Shown here piece after piece: positions 55,120 to 64,000 of a stretch of DNA of 64,000 nucleotides. The notes below the pieces were generated by a model, which saw nothing but the letters and a program-made list of their open reading frames with translations, searched no databases and was not told the DNA's origin. The stretch's first letter is position 1. Each line of letters opens with the position of its first letter. The position numbers and the translations under genes were made by a program. The stretch is from Siphonodentalium dalli (taxonomy: Eukaryota > Mollusca > Scaphopoda > Gadilida > Siphonodentaliidae), in contig CP136066.1 of NCBI GenBank assembly GCA_032622095.1, positions 63,640,609 through 63,704,608 on the forward strand. The letters run 5' to 3'.

Positions 55120-56742
55120 ATGATCTTGAGCGCGTTACCATTTCTGACTACGGTTTTCTTGTTATATACTCGGGAGCCTTTATTCAGCATCGGAGGAGCA
55201 TGTAGCCCCTATACAAGGGGTCTGTGTGCGCTTCGTGAACATTTTGATATTATACACAGCCTTTATTCAGCCCTCATTAAATATCCGAGATTAGGACCGG
55301 CTGATCTCATGTTAAAGGTACCCAATCCGATCAGACGGTCCCAATACCACCCAGATACAACAACAACAACAACAACAACATTTCTTCAAAATACGCTTTA
55401 GTTATCAAAATCGATGTATTACAACAAAATAATGCTAACCACTGTCAACTATGGTATACAATTTCCCAACACTTTTTATATATCAACATTTTGTTCAACA
55501 AAAAATGGCCGTATTATCAATAAAGTATCACGAAATTTGACCGTATTACCACTTGATTTTAGAGTTATCCATCTTCATCCGCAATTTTGTCCGAGACCCA
55601 CCGTTAGACCACGTGTTTCTGGGCCACATATTATTACACATCTCGAGAAATAACAAACTTCAAAAGTCGATATCTGATCACTCTGAGCTTTGACTGGTGT
55701 GTTCCTCGACATGAATCGAATATTTGTTACCCCTGAAGCCAAATAAATAATAATTTACGAGCGTCTGATCGGATTTAGTACCTTTAATCGGGAATTCGAA
55801 ATAAACAACCATGCCAAATTTAATCATAATGTGGACGCATATATATAATAAGGAAGAGAGTCATTCGTTGTCCCGATAAGGGTGTATTTACATTGCTGTA
55901 GATCTGTATACAGTTCTACATGCAGACAGGTGTAAACGGTTTGATATAGAAATGCACACAGAAAGAAAACGGTATTCGTTCGTGAGCCAAAATCGTGTCC
56001 GTTATAAGTCACGGTCAACACCGAGGCATTGCGACAGGCAAATCTGATTTGATTAATTGTTACTCGGGCTTGGCGAATGTGCTTAATCTTTCTTCAACCC
56101 ATGTATTTCACACTGTGTAATCGAGAACATGTGTGCTGGTGCGTGTGGTGACAAAGTACTTAAAGTAAAGTTTTTACTATATACAGTATATCTTATTAAT
56201 GTTTGTTCTTCTTGGAGTTTGGTACTACCTTAGTACACTCAGTGAACAGGGCGACAGCAAAAGCATAGCATAACAAGGCCGCTATCACTAACGTTGACTG
56301 GTGCAGCATATACTCTATGTCATTTTGTTAGTATATGCTCACAAAGTTGTGATTAGATGGGAAATTCCGAACATTTCTGTGATAGGGGTCGTATATGAAG
56401 AAGCCCTATTTCTATTTGTGTACACTGTTGTTTATTGTGTATTCCTATGCGATTTGTTCTCATGGGACTTTCATTCTTTCTTCGAACCATTATCAACTGG
56501 TGTGAGAATAAACTGCTTTGGTCTGCTGATAGCTGATTAATTTTTTGTCTGGCCTAAACTGATACGACTCATAGTGAATTGTCAATTACCAGAGTACTGA
56601 TGAGCACGCGTCCACTATCAGTAATCATATCGTGAGCACAGTAATCTGCGACACGTGACTTCACACAGATCTGTATACAGATCTACAACAATGTAAACTA
56701 TCCCTGAGGTAAATTATAAGGATAGGATAGGATCAGTCATGA
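55120..56742. other. No supported gene; small repeats
   Basis: (CAA)n at 55358-55381. 'aaaggtacccaatccgatca' (55315) has an inverted relative at about 55756-55785. 'gtagatctgtatacag' (55910) and 'agatctgtatacagatct' (56669) are short palindromes. The 93-codon frame at 55120-55401 runs into the CAA repeat and is not called. Confidence 0.45.
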
Positions 56743-57000
56743 CATATTACTTTCCAAACTTGACCACTATGGTATCAGAGGTATGGCAAAATCACGGTCG
56801 TCATTACGTCGACTACTGTGGGAACGCATCTAAACTCAGAGAAATTACATTTGGGGCTCCATTCTTGGGCCGATAATTTTTTTAATATATGTTAACGATA
56901 ATTATGTCAAACGCGACCTCTATGGAAATTATATCTTATGCCGGTGATGCATCACTTTTGAAAAGCGGAAAAAATGAAGCCTCAGTCAAAAATAAAAGGT
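56743..57000 (+). pseudogene. LINE reverse-transcriptase fragment (jockey/CR1-like)
   Basis: Successive frames give hallmarks of non-LTR reverse transcriptase in the right order: LLSKLDHYGIRGMAKS (56746-56793), GRHYVDYCGNASKLREITF, GSILGPIIFLIYVND and EIISYAGDASLLKSG, the last standing where the catalytic (F/Y)-A-D-D is expected. The first catalytic aspartate is changed to Gly (AGD for ADD) and at least two frameshifts are present, so it is dead. Only ~85 residues survive; no endonuclease is seen. Spacing and motifs fit the jockey/CR1 group better than the L1-like remnant at 17.4-18.5 kb, so this is a second LINE lineage. Confidence 0.75.
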
Positions 57001-57067
57001 CAGCAGACCACAGTGTCCCCCGAAAAAGTGGCAAGTCGATGCCGCTTTGTTGAAGAAATATAAAAAG

Positions 57068-57835
57068 TTGAAAAGGGTTAATAACTCCGTAAAAAAAATA
57101 ATCCGTCATCTATATACATGTTGCACATCTCCAATATGTGGGTAACAATACACTGAAGTTTCAAATATCTACAATCAAAACTGTAGGAGGAGTTGATTAC
57201 ACCATGAAGGTACCCTCATACAGAAAATTATAAAAAATGTTGAAATTTTCTAAGTTGAAAAGGGTTAATAACTCCGTAAAAAAATAATTTTTCCGTCATC
57301 TATATACATGTTGCACATCTTCAATATATGGGCAACAATATTCTGAAGTTACAAATCTCTAGGATGAAAACTGTAGGAGGAGTTGATTACACCATGAAGG
57401 TACCCTCATACAGAAAATTATAAAAAATGTTGAAATTTTCTAAGTCAAAAAGGGTTAATAACTCCGTCAAAAAATAATTTTTCCGTCATCTATATACATG
57501 TTGCACATCTTCAATATATGGGCAACAATATTCTGAAGTTACAAATCTCTAGGATGAAAACTGTAGGAGGCGTTGATTACACCATGAAGGTACCCTCATA
57601 CAGAAAATTATAAAAAATGTTGAAATTTTCTAAGTCAAAAAGGGTTAATAACTCCGTCAAAAAATAATTTTTCCGTCATCTATATACATGTTGCACATCT
57701 TCTATATATGGGCAACAATATTCTGAAGTTACAAATCTCTAGGATGAAAACTGTAGGAGGAATTGATTACACCATGAAGGTACTCAAAAGTGTGACGGAC
57801 GGACGGACGGACGGACCCCGTTTCTATAGTCCCCC
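57068..57835 (+). repeat. ~190-bp tandem modules ending in (GGAC)n
   Basis: Four modules start at about 57068, 57254, 57445 and 57635 with 'aaaagggttaataactccgt' and contain 'catctatatacatgttgcac' and 'gtaggaggagttgattacac'. The last module passes into 'gacggacggacggacggac' and 'ccccaaaaatatttttttcg'. Modules 2-4 are nearly identical. Pearl-like architecture. Confidence 0.85.
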
Positions 57836-58689
57836 AAAAATATTTTTTTCGGGGGACAATTATGTCAACATCGAGTTTGGCAAAGTATTTAACTGGTGCT
57901 GCTGTAACAGCATTCTATAAATATCAACAAGCGTAACTATATGCTCATCCACCTCCAAACAAAAAACAACGGCAAGAATAGTGTACAAAATTCCTTGGAA
58001 TCCATATTAATGAGAACCTGACATTTAAAAAAACATACATAGTTTGTTCGAAAATTTCACACGCAGTATATATACTGCATTAATAAAGTGAAGAGCATTT
58101 TTCGCCAAGTAAAGTTATGAAAACATTGTATTATGCATTGACCAAAAGCCACTTAGTTAATGGTATTCAGGTCTCGGGACATTTACAGAATATGTTCCTT
58201 CTGCAAATATGAGCGTTACGGACCATATACGACAAAAAGTATAGAAGCCATACTGAACCACTAGTCCGGATTGGTACCCATAAAATTCAACATGTCTGAA
58301 ACACACCTTTGATACTATTTCCACATGCGACGATTTGGGCACATGCCGTCACATGATAATCCGGAGAAAAGTCATATTGGACTCCCGAAATTCATATTGG
58401 ACTCAATCGAGTCCAATTTGACTTTTTTATCGGAACTCCGTGACGTCACGAAGTAACTCTATTGGCAAATGAATCGGTGAAATTGTGATGCGCGCGCAAT
58501 ACTCTACTGGTGGGTTTAGCAGACGTTTCACTTCCGCATTGAGTATTTTTTCACGTCCGTGTTAACTGTTCCAAACCATGCTTTCTTATGATCAAATACA
58601 GGCTTTTATAGAGAATCAAGTGCCGACAGATACCAAAAATAACCACAAAAGTTTTATTTGGATCAACTTACAGATGGATAATCATCAAA
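57836..58689. other. No gene; short palindromes
   Basis: 58372-58430 contains 'aaaagtcatattggactc' and inverse relatives, the same words as the palindromic MITE that follows. No frame is supported. Confidence 0.45.
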
Positions 58690-58860
58690 ATGTCATTATA
58701 TAATGTTATGTACAGTATGAGTTTTTCTTAAATTGTACTCGTCCAGGTTGTGGTGAAAGTCATATTGGATCGTAACTGCGTGTCTCGTCCAATATGACTT
58801 TTCACCACAACCTGGACTCGTACATGAAAAACATACTGAACACACCATTGCATAATAACT
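58690..58860. mobile_element. Palindromic MITE, copy 2
   Basis: Matches 20517-20691 along its length ('actcgtccaggttgtggtga', 'gtctcgtccaatatgac'), with scattered differences including a missing A run in 'gaaagtcatattgg'. Confidence 0.85.
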
Positions 58861-59039
58861 TTCTAACAAGTAGTCGCAGACGGCGGTATCCCCCGCCGAA
58901 ATGTGCAGTCGGGGAAGTGCATTCTCAATAATGTTTGCGTTCTCCGCCGAAATGTGCAGTTGGGGAAGTGCATTCTCAACAAGAGGTGGGATTTTGTCAA
59001 AAAGCCTGACTTGCGAACTCATTTTAGGACTGACAGTTG
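58861..59039. repeat. Short direct repeat
   Basis: 'ccgccgaaatgtgcagt' plus 'ggggaagtgcattctcaa' occurs twice (about 58895 and 58951, 56 bases apart). Confidence 0.7.
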
Positions 59040-59640
59040 TGGACGTTGTCCATTTGCACTAAAACTAATAAACAAAGTCCAATAACTCTGCTGAAAATAT
59101 CCGACCGGACCTGGTATGCGAACTCGTTCTAGATACTGGTCATGTGAACTCATATACCAAAAATCTTTTAAATCCGTTGACATTTGTGGAAATGAGCCCT
59201 GTGACGTCGTCTATTTGCTATTTGGTAAATTCGACAAAAATAATATACAAAGTCCAATAACTCCGGTAAAAATATCCGGCCGGACCTGGCTTGCGAACTC
59301 ATTCTAGGTAACGGTCAGGTAAAGTTATATACCCAATATCTTTGAAATCCGTTGAGATTTGTGGAAATGAGCCCTGTGACGTCGTCTATTTGCTATTTGG
59401 TAAATTCGACAAAAAGAATAAACGAAGTCCAATAACTCTGGTAAAAATAACCGGCCGGATCTGGCTTGCGAACTCATTCTAGGTAATGATCAGGTGAACT
59501 CGTATACCACAAATCTTTGAAATCCGTTGACACTTGTTCAAATTATGACTCTTACAAATTCGGGACGGACGCATAGACGGACGGACGGACGCGGACGGAA
59601 CCCATTTTCAATTTGGCGGGGGATAATAAAACATGCACAT
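59040..59640 (+). repeat. ~178-bp tandem modules ending in (GGAC)n
   Basis: Three modules with 'gtccaataactc', 'ccggccggacctgg', 'gcgaactcattctagg' and 'gagccctgtgacgtcgtcta'. The array ends in 'gacggacggacggac' and 'ggcgggggataata'. The core differs from the 57.1-kb and 60.6-kb arrays, but the tail is the same type. Confidence 0.8.
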
Positions 59641-60599
59641 ATCGCCTGCCTTGGGTGGATTCGCGACATTATTTGCGATAAATGGTGTCTTTTGAACAGC
59701 AAGAGGGACTATTGACCTCGACCTGCGGCCTCGGTCAATATAGAGTCATGCTTGCTCGGGGAAAACAGTAAATTTCTTAATGTTTGTAGGTTGAACTACA
59801 TGCTCAATTTAACATTTAAATTTTAAAGTTTAAATTAAATTGTTTTTTTAAACAAAATTTAATTTAATTATTAATTGTTTTTAAATTGTTGAACTGCTGA
59901 CTCAATTTAACATTTAATATAACAATTAAATAAAATAAAATTTAAACATTTAAAAATGAAAATAAATTAAAACGAGAGGCCGATCACGATCGGCAGATGT
60001 TTAACCCATCCCTTGGCGATAGTAAATTGTTATAATCAGAATCATAATCTTTTAATGTTGAATTATAGAGTATACTGTTATGATCTAAAGTAGTATATGA
60101 CAAATGTACATAATAACCAGTAATAACACAAATTATTGAAATGTATGAGTCAATATAGAAGGGTTAATATAACATCTAAACTCTAGAGCCTGTCACCACT
60201 ATCATAGTGTAAGCAGTTCTATTCATGTTGTTGCAAATTGCCATGTGAGATATCAAAATAATATAATTATTTATTTAATGGAAAAGGTTAAAAGACATGG
60301 AATGGGTAAAAGGGGTTAAATCACCTATCTCTGCCCTGTTTGATTCAATGTAGTCCCAATATCCAATGACTTGGAGAGCTCCATTGGTCTAGTTAAATAT
60401 ATTTTCATGGCTAAGTTGTGGTTAATAAGATAGCTAAATCAATTTATCCAATAATTCACTAATTTGTGTCTCTTATAGAGAGCTAACATATGAGGGCTAT
60501 AAATAACTCTCAATAAACCATGTCTTTTTATATCTCTCACAGAGAAGCTGTGAGGCTGAGGTATTCATTAATTGTAAGTTACTTGGGTTATAATTGGAT
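59641..60599. other. AT-rich tract without a gene
   Basis: 59800-59970 is almost pure A/T with 'taaattaaattg' words. 59686-59712 shares 'ggtgtcttttgaacagcaa' with 54727. Nothing else is recognised. Confidence 0.5.
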
Positions 60600-61265
60600 A
60601 ATTCTTAGTTGAAAAAGGGCCATATCTCTGTTATAACAAATTGGATCTAACCCATATTCAAACTCGTTCTGTATTTTGAGTTGAGAAACTCATATACCAA
60701 ATTTGGCTCCTATCAGATGAAAAATGGTTGCTTTATCGAAGTATGTGTGAACTATATGTCAAAGGACCATAACTCCATTAAAAAACATCCGATCAAACCC
60801 ATATTCGAACTCAATCTGTATCTTGGTCTGAGAAACTCATATACCAAATTTGGTTCCGATCAGATAAAAAATGTTTGAGTTATGGCAGAATTCATGAATT
60901 CTAAGTCGAAAAAGGGACATAACTCCGTAAAATAAACTCGGATCAAACCCATATTCGAACTCGGTCTGTATTTTGGGCCGAGAAACTCACATACCAAATT
61001 TGGTTCCGATCAGATAAAACATGTTTGAGTTATGGCAGAATGCGTGAATTCTAAGTCGAAAAAGGGCCATAACTCTGTAAAAAAAAGTCGGATCAAACCC
61101 ATATTCGAACTCGATCTGTATTTTGGGCTGAAAACCCCATATACAAAATTTGGTTTTGATCAGGTAGAAAATGTTTGAGTTATCGCATTACACGTAAAGT
61201 GTCTACGGACGGACAGACGGACGGACGGATAGACGGACGGACGGACGGACGAACGACGAGTGGTC
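60600..61265 (+). repeat. ~160-bp tandem modules ending in (GGAC)n
   Basis: Four modules with 'ccataactccgtaaaa', 'aacccatattcgaactcg', 'ataccaaatttggttccgat' and 'aaaatgtttgagttatgg'. The last passes into a GGAC/AGAC tract at 61205-61255 followed by 'cgacactatgtttaccatac'. Confidence 0.85.
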
Positions 61266-62241
61266 AATCCGGACAACGACACTATGTTTACCATACATGG
61301 TATGGGTAAACATAAAAACAAACGCCGTTATAACAGCCGCCATGGAACCCCGAGTCACCACACCAAATTTGGTTGAAATCGGTCCAGGGGTCTGGGAGAA
61401 AAATCGCGAAAAGACATATCATACTCATTTATATATACATAGCTACACCGGAGAACATACATTCTTTTCGCCTTTAATTGTGAAATTTAAGACAAGTGTC
61501 ATGCAAAATTAAAATATGCGTTATAACCGTGGGTAAATTTCAAACATCATGGCGCAAATAGACAACAAAAATGTTGTTTGAATATAGCCAATTTAACACC
61601 AAATTAGGGTAAGAAATGTGGAATCAGAATTTGCATGCAGCCAAAGACCGGCTCAGTCGCTGATTGGTCGAAAATATCTGCTAATAAGTATTTGATTGAC
61701 AGCTGTGGAAAGGTCCATTATGACAATTAGGACATCGCGCCAAATTGACCTAGCGGCAGATTGTGATGTCAGCGGAAATAGTTCGAAGACTTATAGACAG
61801 GTAAATAGTTCGCTCGCCGGGCAATGGTCAAAACTATTCTCTGAAACGACACGTGATGGCACTTCATCCAATCAAAAGACAGCACGACCGTCCGTGAACT
61901 CGCGCCACTGCGGGCAGCGTCTGCCAAAAGGGGTGGGTGACTTACAGCTACCATGTAAATTTGACTGGTACCCAAAGTGGGATGGGTGCACCGATTGATG
62001 ATTTAAGAGTTTGGGGTGGTGGTGATTTAAATACCGAATAGAAGTCAGAGTACAAGATAAAGTTTATTTAAAAGTCGACAGTGTATAAACAGCAACGTAA
62101 AACAAGCTATGTGAGCTTCCGACACTGATCAGACAGAATTAAAGTGACATGAGGCATTTGCAGTTGGTGGGTTTGAAAACTTATCAAGATTTGTTAACCC
62201 TTCCATGACTGGAATTTCCTGAAATTTTGCGAAAAACCTGC
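61266..62241. other. No supported gene
   Basis: 61345-61400 has 'aatttggttgaaatcggtcc', a phrase also seen at 26670 in the CA-ending units. A 100-codon plus frame (61696-61998) and its minus shadow have no motifs. Confidence 0.45.
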
Positions 62242-62406
62242 GTCAATGCATTCTCTTATACAAGCGAGTCACTTGTAGTGAGCTTCGCATATATAAGATA
62301 ATAGATTGACCTATCAATATTTACCTTGACTTTGTAAGCCAGTGCATTCTCTTATATATGCGAGGTTCCATATGGGAAACTCTCATATACAAGAGAATGC
62401 ACTGAC
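62242..62406. mobile_element. Diverged copy of the double-palindrome MITE
   Basis: Two imperfect palindromes, each starting with 'caatgcattctcttata' or 'cagtgcattctcttatata', are arranged as at 53783-53992. More substitutions than the 53.8-kb copy, so it is older. Confidence 0.8.
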
Positions 62407-62519
62407 ACATGGTCCTTTTTAATACTGCACCAGCGCAGCTCCCGGCACGAAAAGGTTAAACCATCATCACGTAGGACATGGAAAAATAGATCTACTTTGT
62501 TCTATGTATTATTGATAAC

Positions 62520-63048
62520 TATCCAAAGACAATATTTCGCGTCCTGAAACCACTTATAAGTACGGTAAACATTACTGTTACAATTCCTAGACAAGATTTC
62601 GCGTGTTAAAACCATTTATATGTAAACATTACTGTTAGAATTCCTAGACAATATTTCGCGTGTTAAAACCATTTCTATGTAAACATTACTATTACAATTC
62701 CTAGACAAGATTTCGCGTGTTAAAACCATTTCTATGTAAACATTACTATTACAATTCCTATAGACAATATTTCGCGTGTTAAAACCATATCTATGTAAAC
62801 ATTACTGTTACAATTCCTAGACAATATTTCGCGTGTTAAAACCATTTCTATGTAAACATTACTGTTTCAATTCCTAGACAAGATTTCGCGTGTTCAAACC
62901 ATTCTATGTAAACATTACTATTACAATTCCTAGACAATATTTCGCGTGTTAAAACCATTTCTATGTAAACATTACTGTTACAATCCTAGACAATATTTCG
63001 CAAGCTGAAACGATTCCTATGTAAACATTACTGATACAATGCCTATCT
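62520..63048. repeat. ~57-bp tandem repeat, nine copies
   Basis: Unit: 'caatatttcgcgtgttaaaa' then 'ccatttctatgtaaacatta' then 'ctgttacaattcctaga'. Copies alternate between 'acaagattt' and 'acaatattt'. Confidence 0.95.
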
Positions 63049-63476
63049 TATTAACAAACATGGTGAATTGAAATTCAAATGTTTTTTTGTTGATAATATG
63101 TGAATATCGGGAATATTTGTAACTGACCTGACCCTTTATAATGTACACCTTCGTGATTTGATCGAAATTTGTTTAACTGTTTGTTGATAAACAAATACTG
63201 GCACTGCGTGTATAACGTTCACGTAAAAAAGGTCGTCGTTATCGAGTTATCAATAATAAAAATAAGAACAAAGCCTATCTGAATGTATATCAACAAGTGA
63301 TCAATCATTGCCCTCCACCTTCATGAACATCTATCATTTATTACTATTTATTTATTTACTAATAATGGAAAACTGAGTAACGCCCAATGTTACCCTGTGC
63401 TCCTGGCAATAATAATGAAAAGGTGTCTTCCAAAAATAGATATAAATTTTGTTGTTGTTGTTGTTGTCGTTGTTAA
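63049..63476. other. No gene; (GTT)n at the end
   Basis: Unique AT-rich sequence ending in a (GTT)n microsatellite at 63451-63474, which lies immediately 3' (minus strand) of the zinc-finger stop codon, in the presumed 3' UTR. Confidence 0.6.
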
Positions 63477-63692
63477 TCACAAGTTCTGAGGTGGGGCGAG
63501 GGTATTTATGGGGTTCGAAAAACATCTCAACTCATGCCCACGCAATGTGTCTTTTCGTGTAAAACATTTTCCACAGTAACCGCACTGGAAGCGTGTATTG
63601 GAATGTCTTTTCATGTGGCGACTTCGGTGATGGCTGTATTTATAAGCATTTCCACAGATTTCACACACGAAGAGGTTTTGCTGATTGCCACT
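63477..63692 (-). CDS. Two-finger C2H2/C2HC zinc-finger terminal exon
   Basis: After a strong acceptor (tttttaatttcttcttgcag, minus strand) the exon enters in phase 0 with SGNQQNLFV. Finger 1 (CEICGNAYKYSHHRSRHMKR then H) is C-x2-C-x12-H-x3-H. Finger 2 (CGYCGKCFTRKDTLRGHELR then C) is C-x2-C-x12-H-x3-C. The linker RHSNTRFQ is short, as in paired fingers. The tail FSNPINTLAPPQNL leads to the stop at 63477. A pair of fingers ending in C2HC on a single terminal exon is the layout of many lola and related BTB zinc-finger isoform exons. No BTB or other 5' exon is in view; it would lie beyond 64000. DNA binding in the nucleus is the likely role. Confidence 0.85.
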   Translation of the reverse strand, partial: SGNQQNLFVCEICGNAYKYSHHRSRHMKRHSNTRFQCGYCGKCFTRKDTLRGHELRCFSNPINTLAPPQNL

Positions 63693-63739
63693 CTGCAAGA
63701 AGAAATTAAAAAGGTGTCAGTCTCTCAATCAGGGACGTG

Positions 63740-64000
63740 TTGAAAGCGGGGGGGGGGTGTCTCACCCACTAACTGGTCACAAGTTTCAACAGTTGGAAAT
63801 TTCACACCAACAATAGGTTGAAATTGTTCATGTATAGCGTGATTTTCAAAAAGTTTATAACTGGGGAATTTGTTATTTTTAGACCAACATTTGCATATTT
63901 TCCTACTGTTTTTAAACACTAAAGTCTTTTGGACTGAAATGGCCATCAGTTGAACAGTTTCCAACCTTAATATATAGGGAGTGTCAGGTCGGAAATTTCC
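63740..64000 (-). repeat. ttccaac-family interspersed repeat, copy D
   Basis: 'gggggggtgtctcaccc', 'cagttggaaatttcacacca', 'taggttgaaattgttcatg' and 'agaccaacatttgcatattt' follow the same order as copy C and the inverse of copies A and B. It begins about 50 bases upstream (in gene sense) of the 63.5-kb exon acceptor, so the intron carries it. It runs off the window. Confidence 0.7.

Noticed and set aside
61696-61998. 100-codon plus-strand frame with a minus-strand shadow
   Set aside because: Polar composition without a domain; neither strand has splice or initiation support.

Overview
This window looks like gene-poor, repeat-rich nuclear DNA from an invertebrate, most probably a mollusc. It is AT-rich, open frames are short, and the credible coding pieces are single exons bordered by spliceosomal signals (polypyrimidine tract plus AG, and one perfect TACTAAC branch point). 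The mollusc assignment rests on repeat style. Several arrays of 160-190 bp modules carry phrases such as 'agttatgcccctt' and 'cataactccgt' and end in (GGAC)n tracts. That architecture is described for the bivalve pearl family and related Helentron-type non-autonomous elements. The assignment is an inference; no taxonomic marker gene is present.

Layout. 1-10.6 kb: a TTAA-flanked MITE, a 600-bp array of CTTAAG-centred palindromes, one unrecognised basic ORF (3160-3750), a 0.9-kb fold-back element, and a three-block 60-bp tandem array. 10.6-18.5 kb: a degenerate zinc-finger exon copy, a broken coiled-coil ORF, MITEs, a pearl-like array, and a broken L1/Tx1-like LINE on the minus strand. 18.55-24 kb: a long fold-back element with about 1-kb arms built of ~170-bp modules that each carry an ATGGCGGC motif. 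It abuts the LINE and holds nested MITEs. 25.2-27.4 kb: three ~0.6-0.8-kb units ending in CA-rich microsatellites. 30.8-33.4 kb: a composite inverted element with ~350-bp modules around a 0.72-kb segment that also occurs at 22.1-22.8 kb and contains a tRNA-like stretch. 34.5-44.2 kb: MITEs, a hAT transposase C-terminus with its 3' terminus, and tandem repeats. 45-64 kb: the only region with convincing host-gene signal.

The host signal is a set of C2H2/C2HC zinc-finger exons, mainly on the minus strand. The two best are a two-finger exon at 63477-63692 and a three-finger exon at 53282-53596. Each has a good 3' splice site, phase-0 entry and its own stop codon. A one-finger exon lies at 48699-48838. 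A frameshifted two-finger exon lies on the plus strand at 47915-48248, and four damaged partial copies of the 53.3-kb exon lie at 53.0, 52.3, 45.6 and 11.1 kb. Several terminal zinc-finger exons in series on one strand, with no 5' exon in view, is the layout of loci such as insect lola, where one 5' region is spliced to alternative zinc-finger tails. Here that is a hypothesis; separate zinc-finger genes or dead copies are the alternatives.

I found no complete gene, rRNA gene, CRISPR array, prokaryotic operon or convincing functional tRNA gene. Most of the window is transposon debris.
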